Source: Actinomyces sp. zg-332
Lineage (GTDB): Bacteria > Actinomycetota > Actinomycetes > Actinomycetales > Actinomycetaceae
Direction of reading: 5' to 3'
NCBI RefSeq assembly: GCF_011751945.2
Contig: NZ_CP064951.1
Coordinates: 1,302,001-1,366,000, forward strand
Length of the DNA: 64,000 nucleotides
The notes under the pieces are model-generated. The model did no database searches. It saw only the letters and a list, made by a program, of their open reading frames with translations, and was not told the origin of the DNA. Each line of letters opens with the position of its first letter. Position 1 is the first letter of the stretch. This document shows, in pieces, positions 19,982 through 28,670 of the stretch. Both the position numbers and the translations under genes were made by a program.

Positions 19982-21307
19982 ATGAATAAAAAAGTAACAT
20001 CTATATTTGAGACCCGTTGGGGGTTCATCCTCGCATGCGTAGGATCAGCGGTTGGTATGGCAAACATTTGGGGTTTCCCATACAAATTCGGTTCAAACGG
20101 CAATGGTACTTTTTTAATCCCTTATCTATTCTTCGTTATACTTTTTAGCTATGTTGGTTTATCTACAGAATACGCCATGGGTCGTTTTGCTGGTACTGGA
20201 ACACTTGGAGCATATGAAGCTGCTTTCAAAACTAGAAACGAAAACACTAAAATCGGTAAAGTTATAGGCTGGATTCCTCTCTTAGGATCACTATGCATTG
20301 CTCTAGGTTACGCAGTTATCGTTTCATACGTTCTAAAAGGCTTGACCGACTCAGTTACCGGAACACTAATGCATACAAAACCTGACAAATGGTTTGAATC
20401 TTTTTCAATGAACGACTTTAGTGTGATTCCATTTCACATATTAATCATCATAGCTACACTTCTAACTACTCTATTGGGTGTTAAAAGCATTGAAAAAACT
20501 AATAAAGTAATGATGCCATTATTTTTCATATTATTCGTTTTCTTAGCAATAAGAATGGCTTTTATACCTAATATTTCAAGTAGCTACATCACAATGTTTA
20601 GCGTAGATTTCAAATTACTATTAGACCCAATGATTTGGGTATGGGCAATGGGACAAGCATTCTTCTCTTTATCAATCACAGGGTCAGGAATGCTAGTGTA
20701 TGGCGCTTACCTAAGCAAGAAAGAAAACGTAGTTTCTGGAGCTAAAAGTACAGCTTTCTTTGACACCTTAGCAGCCATAGTAGCAGTACTAGTCATAATT
20801 CCAGCATGTTTTGCATACAACGTTGATGTAAATGGCGGACCAGGATTGCTATTCGTTACGCTTCCAAATATTCTCCAAAATATGTACGGAGGACAAGTAA
20901 TAGCAATCGTGCTATTCCTATGCGTATGTTTTGCCGGTGTAACTTCTTTACAAAATATGTTCGAGGTAGTACTAGAGTCCCTCATGTACAAATTTCCAAA
21001 ACTATCAAGAATACTAGCAATCACAATCCTAGGCATTACCGTATTAGCAGTTGGTATATTCATCGAACCAATATTCAAATGGGGACCATGGATGGACTTA
21101 GTATCCATATACGTAATTCCTATAGGAGCTTCACTAGGATCTATAACTTGGTTCTGGGTAATGGATAAAAGAGTTTTACTTGAACAAATAAACTTAGGCT
21201 CAACAAAAGAATACGGTGGCACATGGTACGCTATAGGAAAGTTCATATACACACCTATTTCTATACTATTATGCGCGATAGCGCTAATAAATGGTATTTC
21301 TTTCTAA
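19982..21307 (+). CDS. sodium-dependent transporter of the NSS/SNF family
   Basis: A 441-residue integral membrane protein with about eleven membrane helices, as in the short prokaryotic members of the neurotransmitter:sodium symporter family (LeuT fold). The first helix carries the family signature WGFILACVGSAVGMANIWGF followed by PYKFGSNGNGTFLIPY, where sodium and substrate bind in LeuT. Helix 6 region reads GQAFFSLSITGSGMLVYGAY. The family imports amino acids or related compounds with sodium; the substrate cannot be told from sequence. The start ATG is preceded by the purine-rich GAAGAAAGAAAA. It is monocistronic and ends in a strong terminator. Confidence 0.92.
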   Translation: MNKKVTSIFETRWGFILACVGSAVGMANIWGFPYKFGSNGNGTFLIPYLFFVILFSYVGLSTEYAMGRFAGTGTLGAYEAAFKTRNENTKIGKVIGWIPLLGSLCIALGYAVIVSYVLKGLTDSVTGTLMHTKPDKWFESFSMNDFSVIPFHILIIIATLLTTLLGVKSIEKTNKVMMPLFFILFVFLAIRMAFIPNISSSYITMFSVDFKLLLDPMIWVWAMGQAFFSLSITGSGMLVYGAYLSKKENVVSGAKSTAFFDTLAAIVAVLVIIPACFAYNVDVNGGPGLLFVTLPNILQNMYGGQVIAIVLFLCVCFAGVTSLQNMFEVVLESLMYKFPKLSRILAITILGITVLAVGIFIEPIFKWGPWMDLVSIYVIPIGASLGSITWFWVMDKRVLLEQINLGSTKEYGGTWYAIGKFIYTPISILLCAIALINGISF

Positions 21308-21321
21308 CACACAATTAAATA

Positions 21322-21363
21322 GTTAAAGAGGAGCATGCATAAAATACATTGCTCCTCTTTAAC
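21322..21363 (+). terminator. terminator of the sodium symporter gene
   Basis: Perfect 14-bp inverted repeat GTTAAAGAGGAGCA (21322-21335) and TGCTCCTCTTTAAC (21350-21363), followed by TTTTATAAG. It lies 14 bases after the symporter stop. Confidence 0.9.
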
Positions 21364-21451
21364 TTTTATAAGATATTACAATTTTATAAGCCGATATCAA
21401 ACACAAATAACCCATATTCTACAGCCTCATAAAATATATGAGACGAAAATC

Positions 21452-21673
21452 CTATTTTACACTCTCTTCTTTTTCATATTTAGCTTGTGAACGTAGAGAC
21501 AAAAATCCGATAACAGAAAAAAGCAAATCAACCCCTAAAATGCACAAAGCGATATTACTTTTACCCATATAAAAAACTAGTCCAGCAAACAACAACACTA
21601 TGATTACAATTCCTGCATAAATCTTTTTTCGAGCTGACAAAGATAAAACAATACTCATTTCAGGTTCAATCAT
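21452..21673 (-). CDS. small membrane protein, unknown function
   Basis: A 73-residue protein with two membrane segments, about 20-40 (IYAGIVIIVLLFAGLVFYMG) and 45-62 (IALCILGVDLLFSVIGFLSL), and a charged C-terminus (KYEKEESVK). The ATG at 21673 has TAGGAG five bases upstream, which decides this start over a frame that opens at 21703. It lies downstream of the alpha/beta hydrolase gene on the same strand, with a gap of about 80 bases, so it may be the last gene of the LysX-type module. No family recognised. Confidence 0.65.
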   Translation of the reverse strand: MIEPEMSIVLSLSARKKIYAGIVIIVLLFAGLVFYMGKSNIALCILGVDLLFSVIGFLSLRSQAKYEKEESVK

Positions 21674-21752
21674 TTTCACTCCTAGATAGAACAGCCATAG
21701 CAATTATACGAAACAAATCAACTTATAGCTAAAAAGAATAAAGGCAAAACTG

Positions 21753-22766
21753 TTAAATAAAATTTTTAATAATTTTAGATAGGCGAACTGGTATATCTCG
21801 CATAAGCATATGAGAAGCATACACCTTAACAAACTTAGCTTCAGCTTTTTCTTTTTCAGACAATAAACTTGTTTTTTTCTTGAGTAAATGTATCCAATGG
21901 TTTTCTTTACCACATTTGCTCATAGTTGCTCCAACTATTAGAGTAGGAACAGTTAAAGATTTTTCTAAATTATTCAACTGACTAAACCATAAATCATAGC
22001 TTTTACCGTAGGAAAGTATAGCAAGCGTTGAATCTTCTTCTACAAACCCAGTAACTAAAAGTTTTTTCATTTCACCTTTAGTAAGAGTTTTCAGCTCCCT
22101 AAATCTAAATAAACAGGCAATCTGCGCGAAAAACTTACGTCCTATATAAAAATTATTTAAAGAAAAAAGAGCTCTACTGACCAAACCACTAAAGAGATTA
22201 AATCTTCTTCGAGGAAGGTTATCATGCAAAACATAGTCAATATCTCTTACATTCTGTTCAAAAGAGCCATCTAGCAATACTAATCTGGAAACTTTTTCTG
22301 GGAAAAACCTAGTAAAAGCCTCTACAACAACTCCACCCATAGAATGTCCGATTAAAACAGCTTTACTTATATCTAATAAAGAAAATACTTGATTTAAAAC
22401 GTTAGTCTGGCTGTCTAAACTTTGGTAGAACTCATAATGCTTATAATCACTAAATTTCGTACCTAAAATATCTACAGCTATAACGCGACCAAATTTCGAT
22501 AAAGCTATAATAAAATCTTGCCAATCATATAAGTTAACAGCTAAACCACCAACAAGCACAAATGTAGGTTTATTTTTAGACTCATCACTACAATAGTCTA
22601 TGATCTTAACTTTAGCTTGACCTAAAATATAATTTTCAGAGTCAAAAAAAGTATTACTAAGCAATTTTTCAGGGTTAACACTACCTTTTTCTAAAAATTC
22701 ACCATTCAAACAATTATATTTGAGGTGAAGATATTCAACATTTAAAGTTCTACTAGAAAGTATCAT
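21753..22766 (-). CDS. alpha/beta hydrolase, possible aminoacyl-lipid hydrolase
   Basis: An alpha/beta-hydrolase fold protein of about 337 residues. The oxyanion segment FVLVGGLAVNLYDWQDF, the nucleophile elbow GHSMGG (Ser) and the late ASHMLMRD (catalytic His) are visible. It has no signal peptide. The frame is open to 22823, but that leads to a TTG overlapping the upstream gene; the ATG at 22766 has GGAG six bases upstream. It follows the DUF998 gene and LysX on the same strand. In Corynebacterium and Enterococcus, hydrolases encoded beside aminoacyl-phosphatidylglycerol synthases remove amino acids from lipids; a similar role here is inference from position. Confidence 0.85.
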   Translation of the reverse strand: MILSSRTLNVEYLHLKYNCLNGEFLEKGSVNPEKLLSNTFFDSENYILGQAKVKIIDYCSDESKNKPTFVLVGGLAVNLYDWQDFIIALSKFGRVIAVDILGTKFSDYKHYEFYQSLDSQTNVLNQVFSLLDISKAVLIGHSMGGVVVEAFTRFFPEKVSRLVLLDGSFEQNVRDIDYVLHDNLPRRRFNLFSGLVSRALFSLNNFYIGRKFFAQIACLFRFRELKTLTKGEMKKLLVTGFVEEDSTLAILSYGKSYDLWFSQLNNLEKSLTVPTLIVGATMSKCGKENHWIHLLKKKTSLLSEKEKAEAKFVKVYASHMLMRDIPVRLSKIIKNFI

Positions 22767-22803
22767 GTCAACTCCAACGAAGATTCCAGAGCAATATATA
22801 AAA

Positions 22804-23613
22804 TTAGCTCCTTCTAATATCAATCTTATAGTATAAGAAACTAAAAACTGTAAATATTGCCCACATACTCAAGGAAAATATAGATATTCGTTGCCCATAT
22901 CCAAGCCAAGCATTTTCAGGGAAAGCAACACCAAAAAGCGTATAAGCAATAGAAACGCAATGCAGAACACCAAAAATGAAAATAGGGGCTTTGTATTTCA
23001 AATCTAAGATTTTAGAAGAAGGGTTATTGAAATTTATAAGACTTTCACCCCAAACCATAAGAATAACAATCATTGTTACAGCAGCAACACCGACTAAAGC
23101 AGATGTAACTTCATGAGCCAAATTCCCCAAAGTTTCACAGCGAGGACTTTGAAGTATTTCTTTTGGTGTAGCAGAAATAGGACATTGCATAGGTAAAATG
23201 ACATCAATTATAGTACAAACAGCAAAAGTAACTATACTCAAGATAAATACAGCATTTATAAACTTCAAAAACTTATTCTTCAAAATATCGTCATCAATTT
23301 TTCTAGAGTATTGTACATATTTGCTCACAGCTTTTATTTTCAAAAATAACAGCAAAATGAATAATATAATTAAACCTGTGACAACATCACATATCCTGAA
23401 AAACATGGAATTATCCTGAGATGGAGATGCATACTCTGAGACAAAAGCTAATCCTGGATCCAGTTTAGTATTCAGATATGGAGTAAAAATCCAAGTATTA
23501 TAAGTTATAGTGGCGATAATTATTAATATTTTAATAGTGGAAGAATAAAAATGAATATATTTGTAAATACCTCGATATTTTTCCCTATTAGGTAATGAAA
23601 AATAATTAAACAT
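22804..23613 (-). CDS. DUF998-like polytopic membrane protein
   Basis: About 269 residues with about seven hydrophobic segments, beginning near residue 25 (IKILIIIATITYNTWIF) and ending near 245-265 (SMWAIFTVFSFLYY). The layout, with SEYASPSQDNSMFFRICDVV in the first loop and FPENAWLGYGQRISI late, fits the DUF998 family, whose function is unknown. The ATG at 23613 is preceded by two in-frame GTG codons at 23622 and 23619, so the exact start is uncertain. The gene lies between LysX (145 bases upstream) and the alpha/beta hydrolase (37 bases downstream) and is probably co-transcribed with the latter. Confidence 0.72.
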   Translation of the reverse strand: MFNYFSLPNREKYRGIYKYIHFYSSTIKILIIIATITYNTWIFTPYLNTKLDPGLAFVSEYASPSQDNSMFFRICDVVTGLIILFILLLFLKIKAVSKYVQYSRKIDDDILKNKFLKFINAVFILSIVTFAVCTIIDVILPMQCPISATPKEILQSPRCETLGNLAHEVTSALVGVAAVTMIVILMVWGESLINFNNPSSKILDLKYKAPIFIFGVLHCVSIAYTLFGVAFPENAWLGYGQRISIFSLSMWAIFTVFSFLYYKIDIRRS

Positions 23614-23758
23614 TATCACCACTATCTCTCAAATACGCGTTATTACAAATAAACAGTACCGTCAATACGCTCATGTTTATAGTGCAAACCAACTTTTACA
23701 ACATTCTAAGAGTTAGATTACAGCTCTTCAAATATAATATTGATAAAGTATCTATAAT

Positions 23759-26700
23759 CTAGTTATTCGGTTTAACGAACGGGAAAGCAATAATATCCCT
23801 AATGTTAGTTCCACATAATAACATTACCATGCGGTCCATTCCCATTCCCATACCTCCTGTAGGCATAAAACCTAGTTCAAGGCTGTCGAGGAAGTCTTCG
23901 TCTAAACTCATTGCTTCAGGGTCACCTGCAGCTGCTTCCAAAGATTGTTGCACAAAGCGTTCACGCTGATCTCTCGGATCACTTAGCTCTGTATAAGCTG
24001 TACCAATTTCCATACCAAAAGCCACCAAATCCCAACGCTCAGCAAGTCTTTCATCAACTCGATGTTTACGAGTAAGAGGGCAAGCTTCTGCTGGGAAATC
24101 AATGTAGAAAGTAGGATAGCCTGTATTTGGCTCAACCAGTTCTTCGTAAAGCTCGTTAATAATGTATGCAACTGATGAATCTTCTGGAATTTTTAAGCCA
24201 AATTTTGCTGAGATTTCCAACAATTCATAGGTACTAGTATCCATAGTGATATTCTTGCCAACTACATTTGATACTGCTTCCAGTACTGGAACAACTGGCC
24301 ATGGCTTGCTCAAATCTACTTGAACTAGCTTTTCATCAGCACTATCGAAAACATTTAAGTAAGCTTCGTGACTTTGTTTACCATCAGAATCAGTCTTACC
24401 TAGTTCTGTTCGCAAAGTCTCAACACATTTCAATTCTGGAGCATTAGGTAGAGGGTTCGCAATAAAACGTTCTACTGTTTCTTTTGGCTGCCAAACTACC
24501 TCACTACCATGCACACTGATACTTGCTTGTCTAATAAGTTTTTCAGTCAACTCACGCATAACATTGTAGTCAGCACCAATTTTATATGCTTCTAGCGAGG
24601 TAAATTCAGGGTTATGTGTAGCATCCACGCCTTCATTTCTAAAAGATCTACCTATTTCGAAAATAGCTTTCATACCACCTACTATGAGGCGTTTTAAATA
24701 TAGTTCAGGTGCAATACGTAAAGTTACTTGATAATTATATGCATTCATGTGAGTTACAAACGGTCTAGCATTAGCTCCACCTTTTACAACGTGCAACATC
24801 GGAGTTTCTACTTCAAGATATCCACTCGTATATAAATATTCTCGCACTGATGATATTGCTTTAGACCTCATTCTAAGCAATTCAACACTTCTAGACTGGT
24901 TGATGAATTGCATTGTACGGTTACGTGTAGCTGTGCTCTTATCTATTTTGTGTCTATTTGTAACTATTGGTCTCAAAGTCTTAGCTAGCATAGTCCATTT
25001 CGTAATGAATAATGTTAACTCATTAGTATTAGAATAACCAAGCTTTCCTGTAAGTGAAACAATATCACCAATATCTGTCAGTTTGAGTAAACCATATTTA
25101 TCTGTTACATCGACACTAGCTAAAGCTTGTAGTTTATAAGCTCCATCAAAAAGGTCAATGAATACTAACTTACCATGGTGTCTGCGAGCAGAAATCCTAG
25201 CATTAACAGTAATCATCTCGTCAATATATTTGGCAGATGAGTATACCACTTCAGATATATCTGTCGTTACTATATCAGTATTTGCTGGCGGATAAGGGTC
25301 CATTCCAGCCTGCGATAATGCATTTGCTTTTTGATGACGTATCTTTTGCTGATCCCCTAATTTGCTACCCTCAAATGAGATCTTCAAGTTATTAGCATAT
25401 AAATCTTTTATTTTTTGCATATAGAAAGGATCTTTTATCCATTCAGGTATATATGTTTTTACTCTTCCAAAGGTAGGCACAAAACCTTCAAGTTGTCCCA
25501 TTGCTATTAACGCCGAAGTTAAACTTCCTGATTTGAATGCTAAATATCTAGTTTGCCATACCGGATTATACTTAGCGTTAGATTCATATAGTGACTCTAA
25601 TTGCCAAAATTTTGAAGCTATAAGCATTAGTTTACGCATTAGTCTCTTGATAATAGTTGCGTTAACAGCTGTGCCTTCAACAAAAACATTTCTCAGCATA
25701 GCGAAGTTTAGAGAAACTTTATCAATATTTTCATCTTTACAATGGTCTATTAGTGTAAGTACCATGGCTTCAATAACGCCATTTATACTATTAGGGTTAC
25801 GTCTCATCAAGTTCAAAGACAAGCCTTTTACACCCCAAGGAACGAAAGTTAAAACACCTTCAAGTTCGCCTTCAGTATTATAAGCTGTAACAATCATTTG
25901 GTTGTAGTCAAATGTGGACAGTAATCTGTCTAAAGACATTGAAAATCCACGTTCATCACCAGTTCTGTATTCATTTATTTTCTGGCGAATTACTTCTATT
26001 TCTTCTTCAGAGATAGCACTCAAACGACGACATTGAATATTTACACCAGATCTCAATACTCTACGTTTTGCAGCTAATACTCCTCTAAGCGTAATAGTAT
26101 TTGGATCAAAGAATTGAATATCAATTATGGCTTCGTCACCCATCGAGCGGACTGTAAATCCTGCTTTTTTATATGCTCTAGCACCTTTTTCAGTAACGGA
26201 TATGACTGCTGGCACTAGTCCTTGTTCTCGTGTATAACGTACCCAATTTTTGATAGCGTCTTCCCAAGCAGAAGGATTACCTATAGGGTCTCCACCCGCT
26301 AAAGCTACACCATAAGAAACACCATATGTAACTACAGCGTCTTTATTAGTACTGAAAACTGCTGCTCTATTTGTACCAGTAGAAAAGTAAGCTAAAGAGT
26401 CAGTTTCATAACTACTCAATAAATTATGTAAGTTATAGTCGTCTTGAACAGATCTTGAGGCATAAGGACTTGATAGTAAGAATGCTCTAAAGGCTATAGC
26501 CATTACGAAAGTGGAAAGAAGAGATACAACATGGTCAACAGAAGATGTATATAATACAATTCCATTCGAGTCTAAAGTTACTTCACCTATACCTAATGCT
26601 GATTGTACAACAGTCCTACATATTCCTGATAAGTGAGTAAAGTTACCTGCATAAAGTGCATGTACTAGAATACTTATACTAATTAGCAGTGTTTCGCCTA

Positions 26701-27184
26701 CAACTAGAATTGTTACACCGATTAATGCAGCTCTTATGTTTATTTTTGAAGGAAATTCTTTTCTAGCCCATATAACCATTATCAGCATAAGAACTGTTAT
26801 TACAAAGTTTGCAATGTACCAATAGCCTGCTTTATCTGATTCTAAACTACCATCTGAAATAAATAATACTACGTATCCAAGCAAAACAATTATTTGGATT
26901 AACATAAATAACCAAATAGTTAATCTTTTATGTCGAAAAGCAGCTCCAGCATATATAAACATCAAGACAGCCATGAATAGCGATGGACCTTGAATAAGGT
27001 TAAACAGTGCGAAAATATTATCTTCTATGAAATTAATGAAAGGAATTTTCTCTTCTATAGACAATAAATCAAGAACACTCCAAAAACCGGCTAAGATTGA
27101 TACCCAACCAATTATGCTCGGAACGCACTCTCTTACCTTAAGTAGAAAAGTTTTAGGTATTTTAACTTTTTCTTTACTGTCCAC
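23759..27184 (-). CDS. lysX: bifunctional lysyl-phosphatidylglycerol synthase / lysyl-tRNA synthetase
   Basis: A 1141-residue fusion. The N-terminal third (about 15-225) has about seven membrane helices. Residues about 230-560 form an MprF-like (DUF2156) transferase domain with YGVSYGVALAGGDPIGNPSA. The rest is a class II lysyl-tRNA synthetase: OB-fold segment ISARRHHGKLVFIDLFDGAY, motif 2 GRSFRNEGVDATHNPEF and motif 3 GGMGMGMDRMVML near residue 1115. In Mycobacterium the same fusion charges tRNA-Lys and transfers lysine to phosphatidylglycerol, lowering negative surface charge and raising resistance to cationic peptides. The start is GTG with GGAG five bases upstream. DUF998 and hydrolase genes follow on the same strand. 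Confidence 0.95.
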   Translation of the reverse strand: MDSKEKVKIPKTFLLKVRECVPSIIGWVSILAGFWSVLDLLSIEEKIPFINFIEDNIFALFNLIQGPSLFMAVLMFIYAGAAFRHKRLTIWLFMLIQIIVLLGYVVLFISDGSLESDKAGYWYIANFVITVLMLIMVIWARKEFPSKINIRAALIGVTILVVGETLLISISILVHALYAGNFTHLSGICRTVVQSALGIGEVTLDSNGIVLYTSSVDHVVSLLSTFVMAIAFRAFLLSSPYASRSVQDDYNLHNLLSSYETDSLAYFSTGTNRAAVFSTNKDAVVTYGVSYGVALAGGDPIGNPSAWEDAIKNWVRYTREQGLVPAVISVTEKGARAYKKAGFTVRSMGDEAIIDIQFFDPNTITLRGVLAAKRRVLRSGVNIQCRRLSAISEEEIEVIRQKINEYRTGDERGFSMSLDRLLSTFDYNQMIVTAYNTEGELEGVLTFVPWGVKGLSLNLMRRNPNSINGVIEAMVLTLIDHCKDENIDKVSLNFAMLRNVFVEGTAVNATIIKRLMRKLMLIASKFWQLESLYESNAKYNPVWQTRYLAFKSGSLTSALIAMGQLEGFVPTFGRVKTYIPEWIKDPFYMQKIKDLYANNLKISFEGSKLGDQQKIRHQKANALSQAGMDPYPPANTDIVTTDISEVVYSSAKYIDEMITVNARISARRHHGKLVFIDLFDGAYKLQALASVDVTDKYGLLKLTDIGDIVSLTGKLGYSNTNELTLFITKWTMLAKTLRPIVTNRHKIDKSTATRNRTMQFINQSRSVELLRMRSKAISSVREYLYTSGYLEVETPMLHVVKGGANARPFVTHMNAYNYQVTLRIAPELYLKRLIVGGMKAIFEIGRSFRNEGVDATHNPEFTSLEAYKIGADYNVMRELTEKLIRQASISVHGSEVVWQPKETVERFIANPLPNAPELKCVETLRTELGKTDSDGKQSHEAYLNVFDSADEKLVQVDLSKPWPVVPVLEAVSNVVGKNITMDTSTYELLEISAKFGLKIPEDSSVAYIINELYEELVEPNTGYPTFYIDFPAEACPLTRKHRVDERLAERWDLVAFGMEIGTAYTELSDPRDQRERFVQQSLEAAAGDPEAMSLDEDFLDSLELGFMPTGGMGMGMDRMVMLLCGTNIRDIIAFPFVKPNN

Positions 27185-27479
27185 TATTTCTCCGCTTTTC
27201 TTTCGTAATATTTATTATGTAGATAGTAGTAAACTTCGTTTCGTAAGATTATATCTTATATTCGATATTATTTATCATAGAAAAAATATTAAATTTTCTT
27301 ATCATTTAACAGATTTAGTTTTGTTAAAATAAAGAAACTATAAAACACATGACATATATAAGGATACATGAATATAAAATTGTTACTCCTTACTTTATGC
27401 AAATCGATATTGAATTGATATCTATCAAACCATCGTGTAAGAAAAGAGCCGATTAAGTGAATATTCATTAAAAAAATTG

Positions 27480-27552
27480 AGCCACCCATCGGACTCGAAC
27501 CGATGACCGTCCGCTTACAAGGCGGATGCTCTACCAACTGAGCTAGGGTGGC
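27480..27552 (-). tRNA. tRNA-Thr(TGT)
   Basis: A complete cloverleaf: acceptor GCCACCC pairs with GGGTGGC, the T arm is GGTTCGAGTCC, and the anticodon loop CTTGTAA reads TGT. The 3' CCA is not encoded. A 248-base frame over this locus is an artefact of the tRNA. Confidence 0.97.
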
Positions 27553-27774
27553 CTGTTGAATTAATCACAACAAGATAGAAGTATACACACACTTAAACAC
27601 TAAAAGCAACTCCTATTTTGTCGGCGTGTCGCGACTACATTTATGTGTTATTTCTTAACTCTTCATTAAGATTCACAATAATATCTAAACAATGAGTTCT
27701 AACCGGTATTGTACAGTTTCTCGCTTATATAAAAAACTAGACAAATATAAATAACATCATTTTAAATAAAAATA

Positions 27775-27815
27775 AGTCGCATTCATGAGATAAATGTTAC
27801 CCCGAGAATGCGACT
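27775..27815 (-). terminator. terminator of the kinase-DsbA operon
   Basis: AGTCGCATTC (27775-27784) pairs with GAATGCGACT (27806-27815). On the minus strand the stem is followed by TATTTTTATTT. It is the first strong hairpin after the stop of the DsbA-like gene at 27888. Confidence 0.82.
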
Positions 27816-27887
27816 GTATAAAGGTATTAGTTTCAACACTAATAGGCACTAAAAAGCCTTACAAAAAGATACCTAAATATAGGATTT

Positions 27888-28634
27888 CTATTTATTAGCT
27901 TCAATGAATTTAGCCAAAGAACCAGCATTTTCTATATCAGCCAATGAAACTACTTTTCCATCTAGAACAAAAGTAGGGGTACCTATACTTTCCCCTTTAA
28001 ACAATGGACGTTGCATCCATCTTTCAAGAGTTGTATCAATATATTTGTCGTACTTAGTATTTTTAAACTTAGCTATAGTTTCATCTGATATACCAGCTTC
28101 TTTAGCTAATTTATCTATATATTCAAGAGTTATTTTGGATTCATCTTTAGTGTCAAAATAATCAGCTACATTTTCAGTCAACTTGCTATGGAATTCAAAG
28201 AATTTATCTTTATCTGCGCTCTTCAAAACTTCAATAACTGCTGAAGATACATACTTCGAATAATCCTGTTGTAAAACATTAACTGGTCGATATATGACGT
28301 TCATTTTTCCACTTTTTACCAGTTCGCTTATTTCTTTGCTATATTTCTTTTCAAAGTGAACACAGTGAACACAAGTGTAATCCATATATATTTCAAAGGT
28401 TGGAAGATTTTTATCTAGAACATCAACACCTTTTGAAGATAAATAAATACCTTTACCTGCCTCGTAATCAGCAGGATCTGAATAACCAGTTTTAGCTAGT
28501 TCAATTCCATTTGCTGTTGAAGAATTAGAACTCTTTGAAGAATAAACATAATACAATGCAACACCGACAACAAGTATTAATACAACAATAACTGCAGCAA
28601 TAATACTACCAGCCACACGTTTCTTACCAGCCAT
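27888..28634 (-). CDS. membrane-anchored DsbA-like thioredoxin-fold protein
   Basis: A 248-residue protein with a short basic N-terminus, one membrane segment (about 9-31), a Ser-rich linker and an extracytoplasmic thioredoxin-fold domain of the DsbA/DsbG type. The redox motif CVHC sits in FEIYMDYTCVHCVHFEKKY (about residue 87-90), and the cis-Pro loop is GTPTFVLDG. Such proteins form or isomerise disulfides in exported proteins in actinobacteria. The ATG has TAGGAAAAGC upstream. It lies 36 bases after the Ser/Thr kinase gene on the same strand and shares its terminator, so the two form an operon. The oxidising partner (for example VKOR) is not in the window. Confidence 0.88.
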   Translation of the reverse strand: MAGKKRVAGSIIAAVIVVLILVVGVALYYVYSSKSSNSSTANGIELAKTGYSDPADYEAGKGIYLSSKGVDVLDKNLPTFEIYMDYTCVHCVHFEKKYSKEISELVKSGKMNVIYRPVNVLQQDYSKYVSSAVIEVLKSADKDKFFEFHSKLTENVADYFDTKDESKITLEYIDKLAKEAGISDETIAKFKNTKYDKYIDTTLERWMQRPLFKGESIGTPTFVLDGKVVSLADIENAGSLAKFIEANK

Positions 28635-28670
28635 GCTTTTCCTACCTAAAGGTCCGTATTTGCATAGATT

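Noticed and set aside
27289-27537. An 82-codon minus-strand frame
   Set aside because: It overlaps tRNA-Thr and has no ribosome site or plausible protein sequence.
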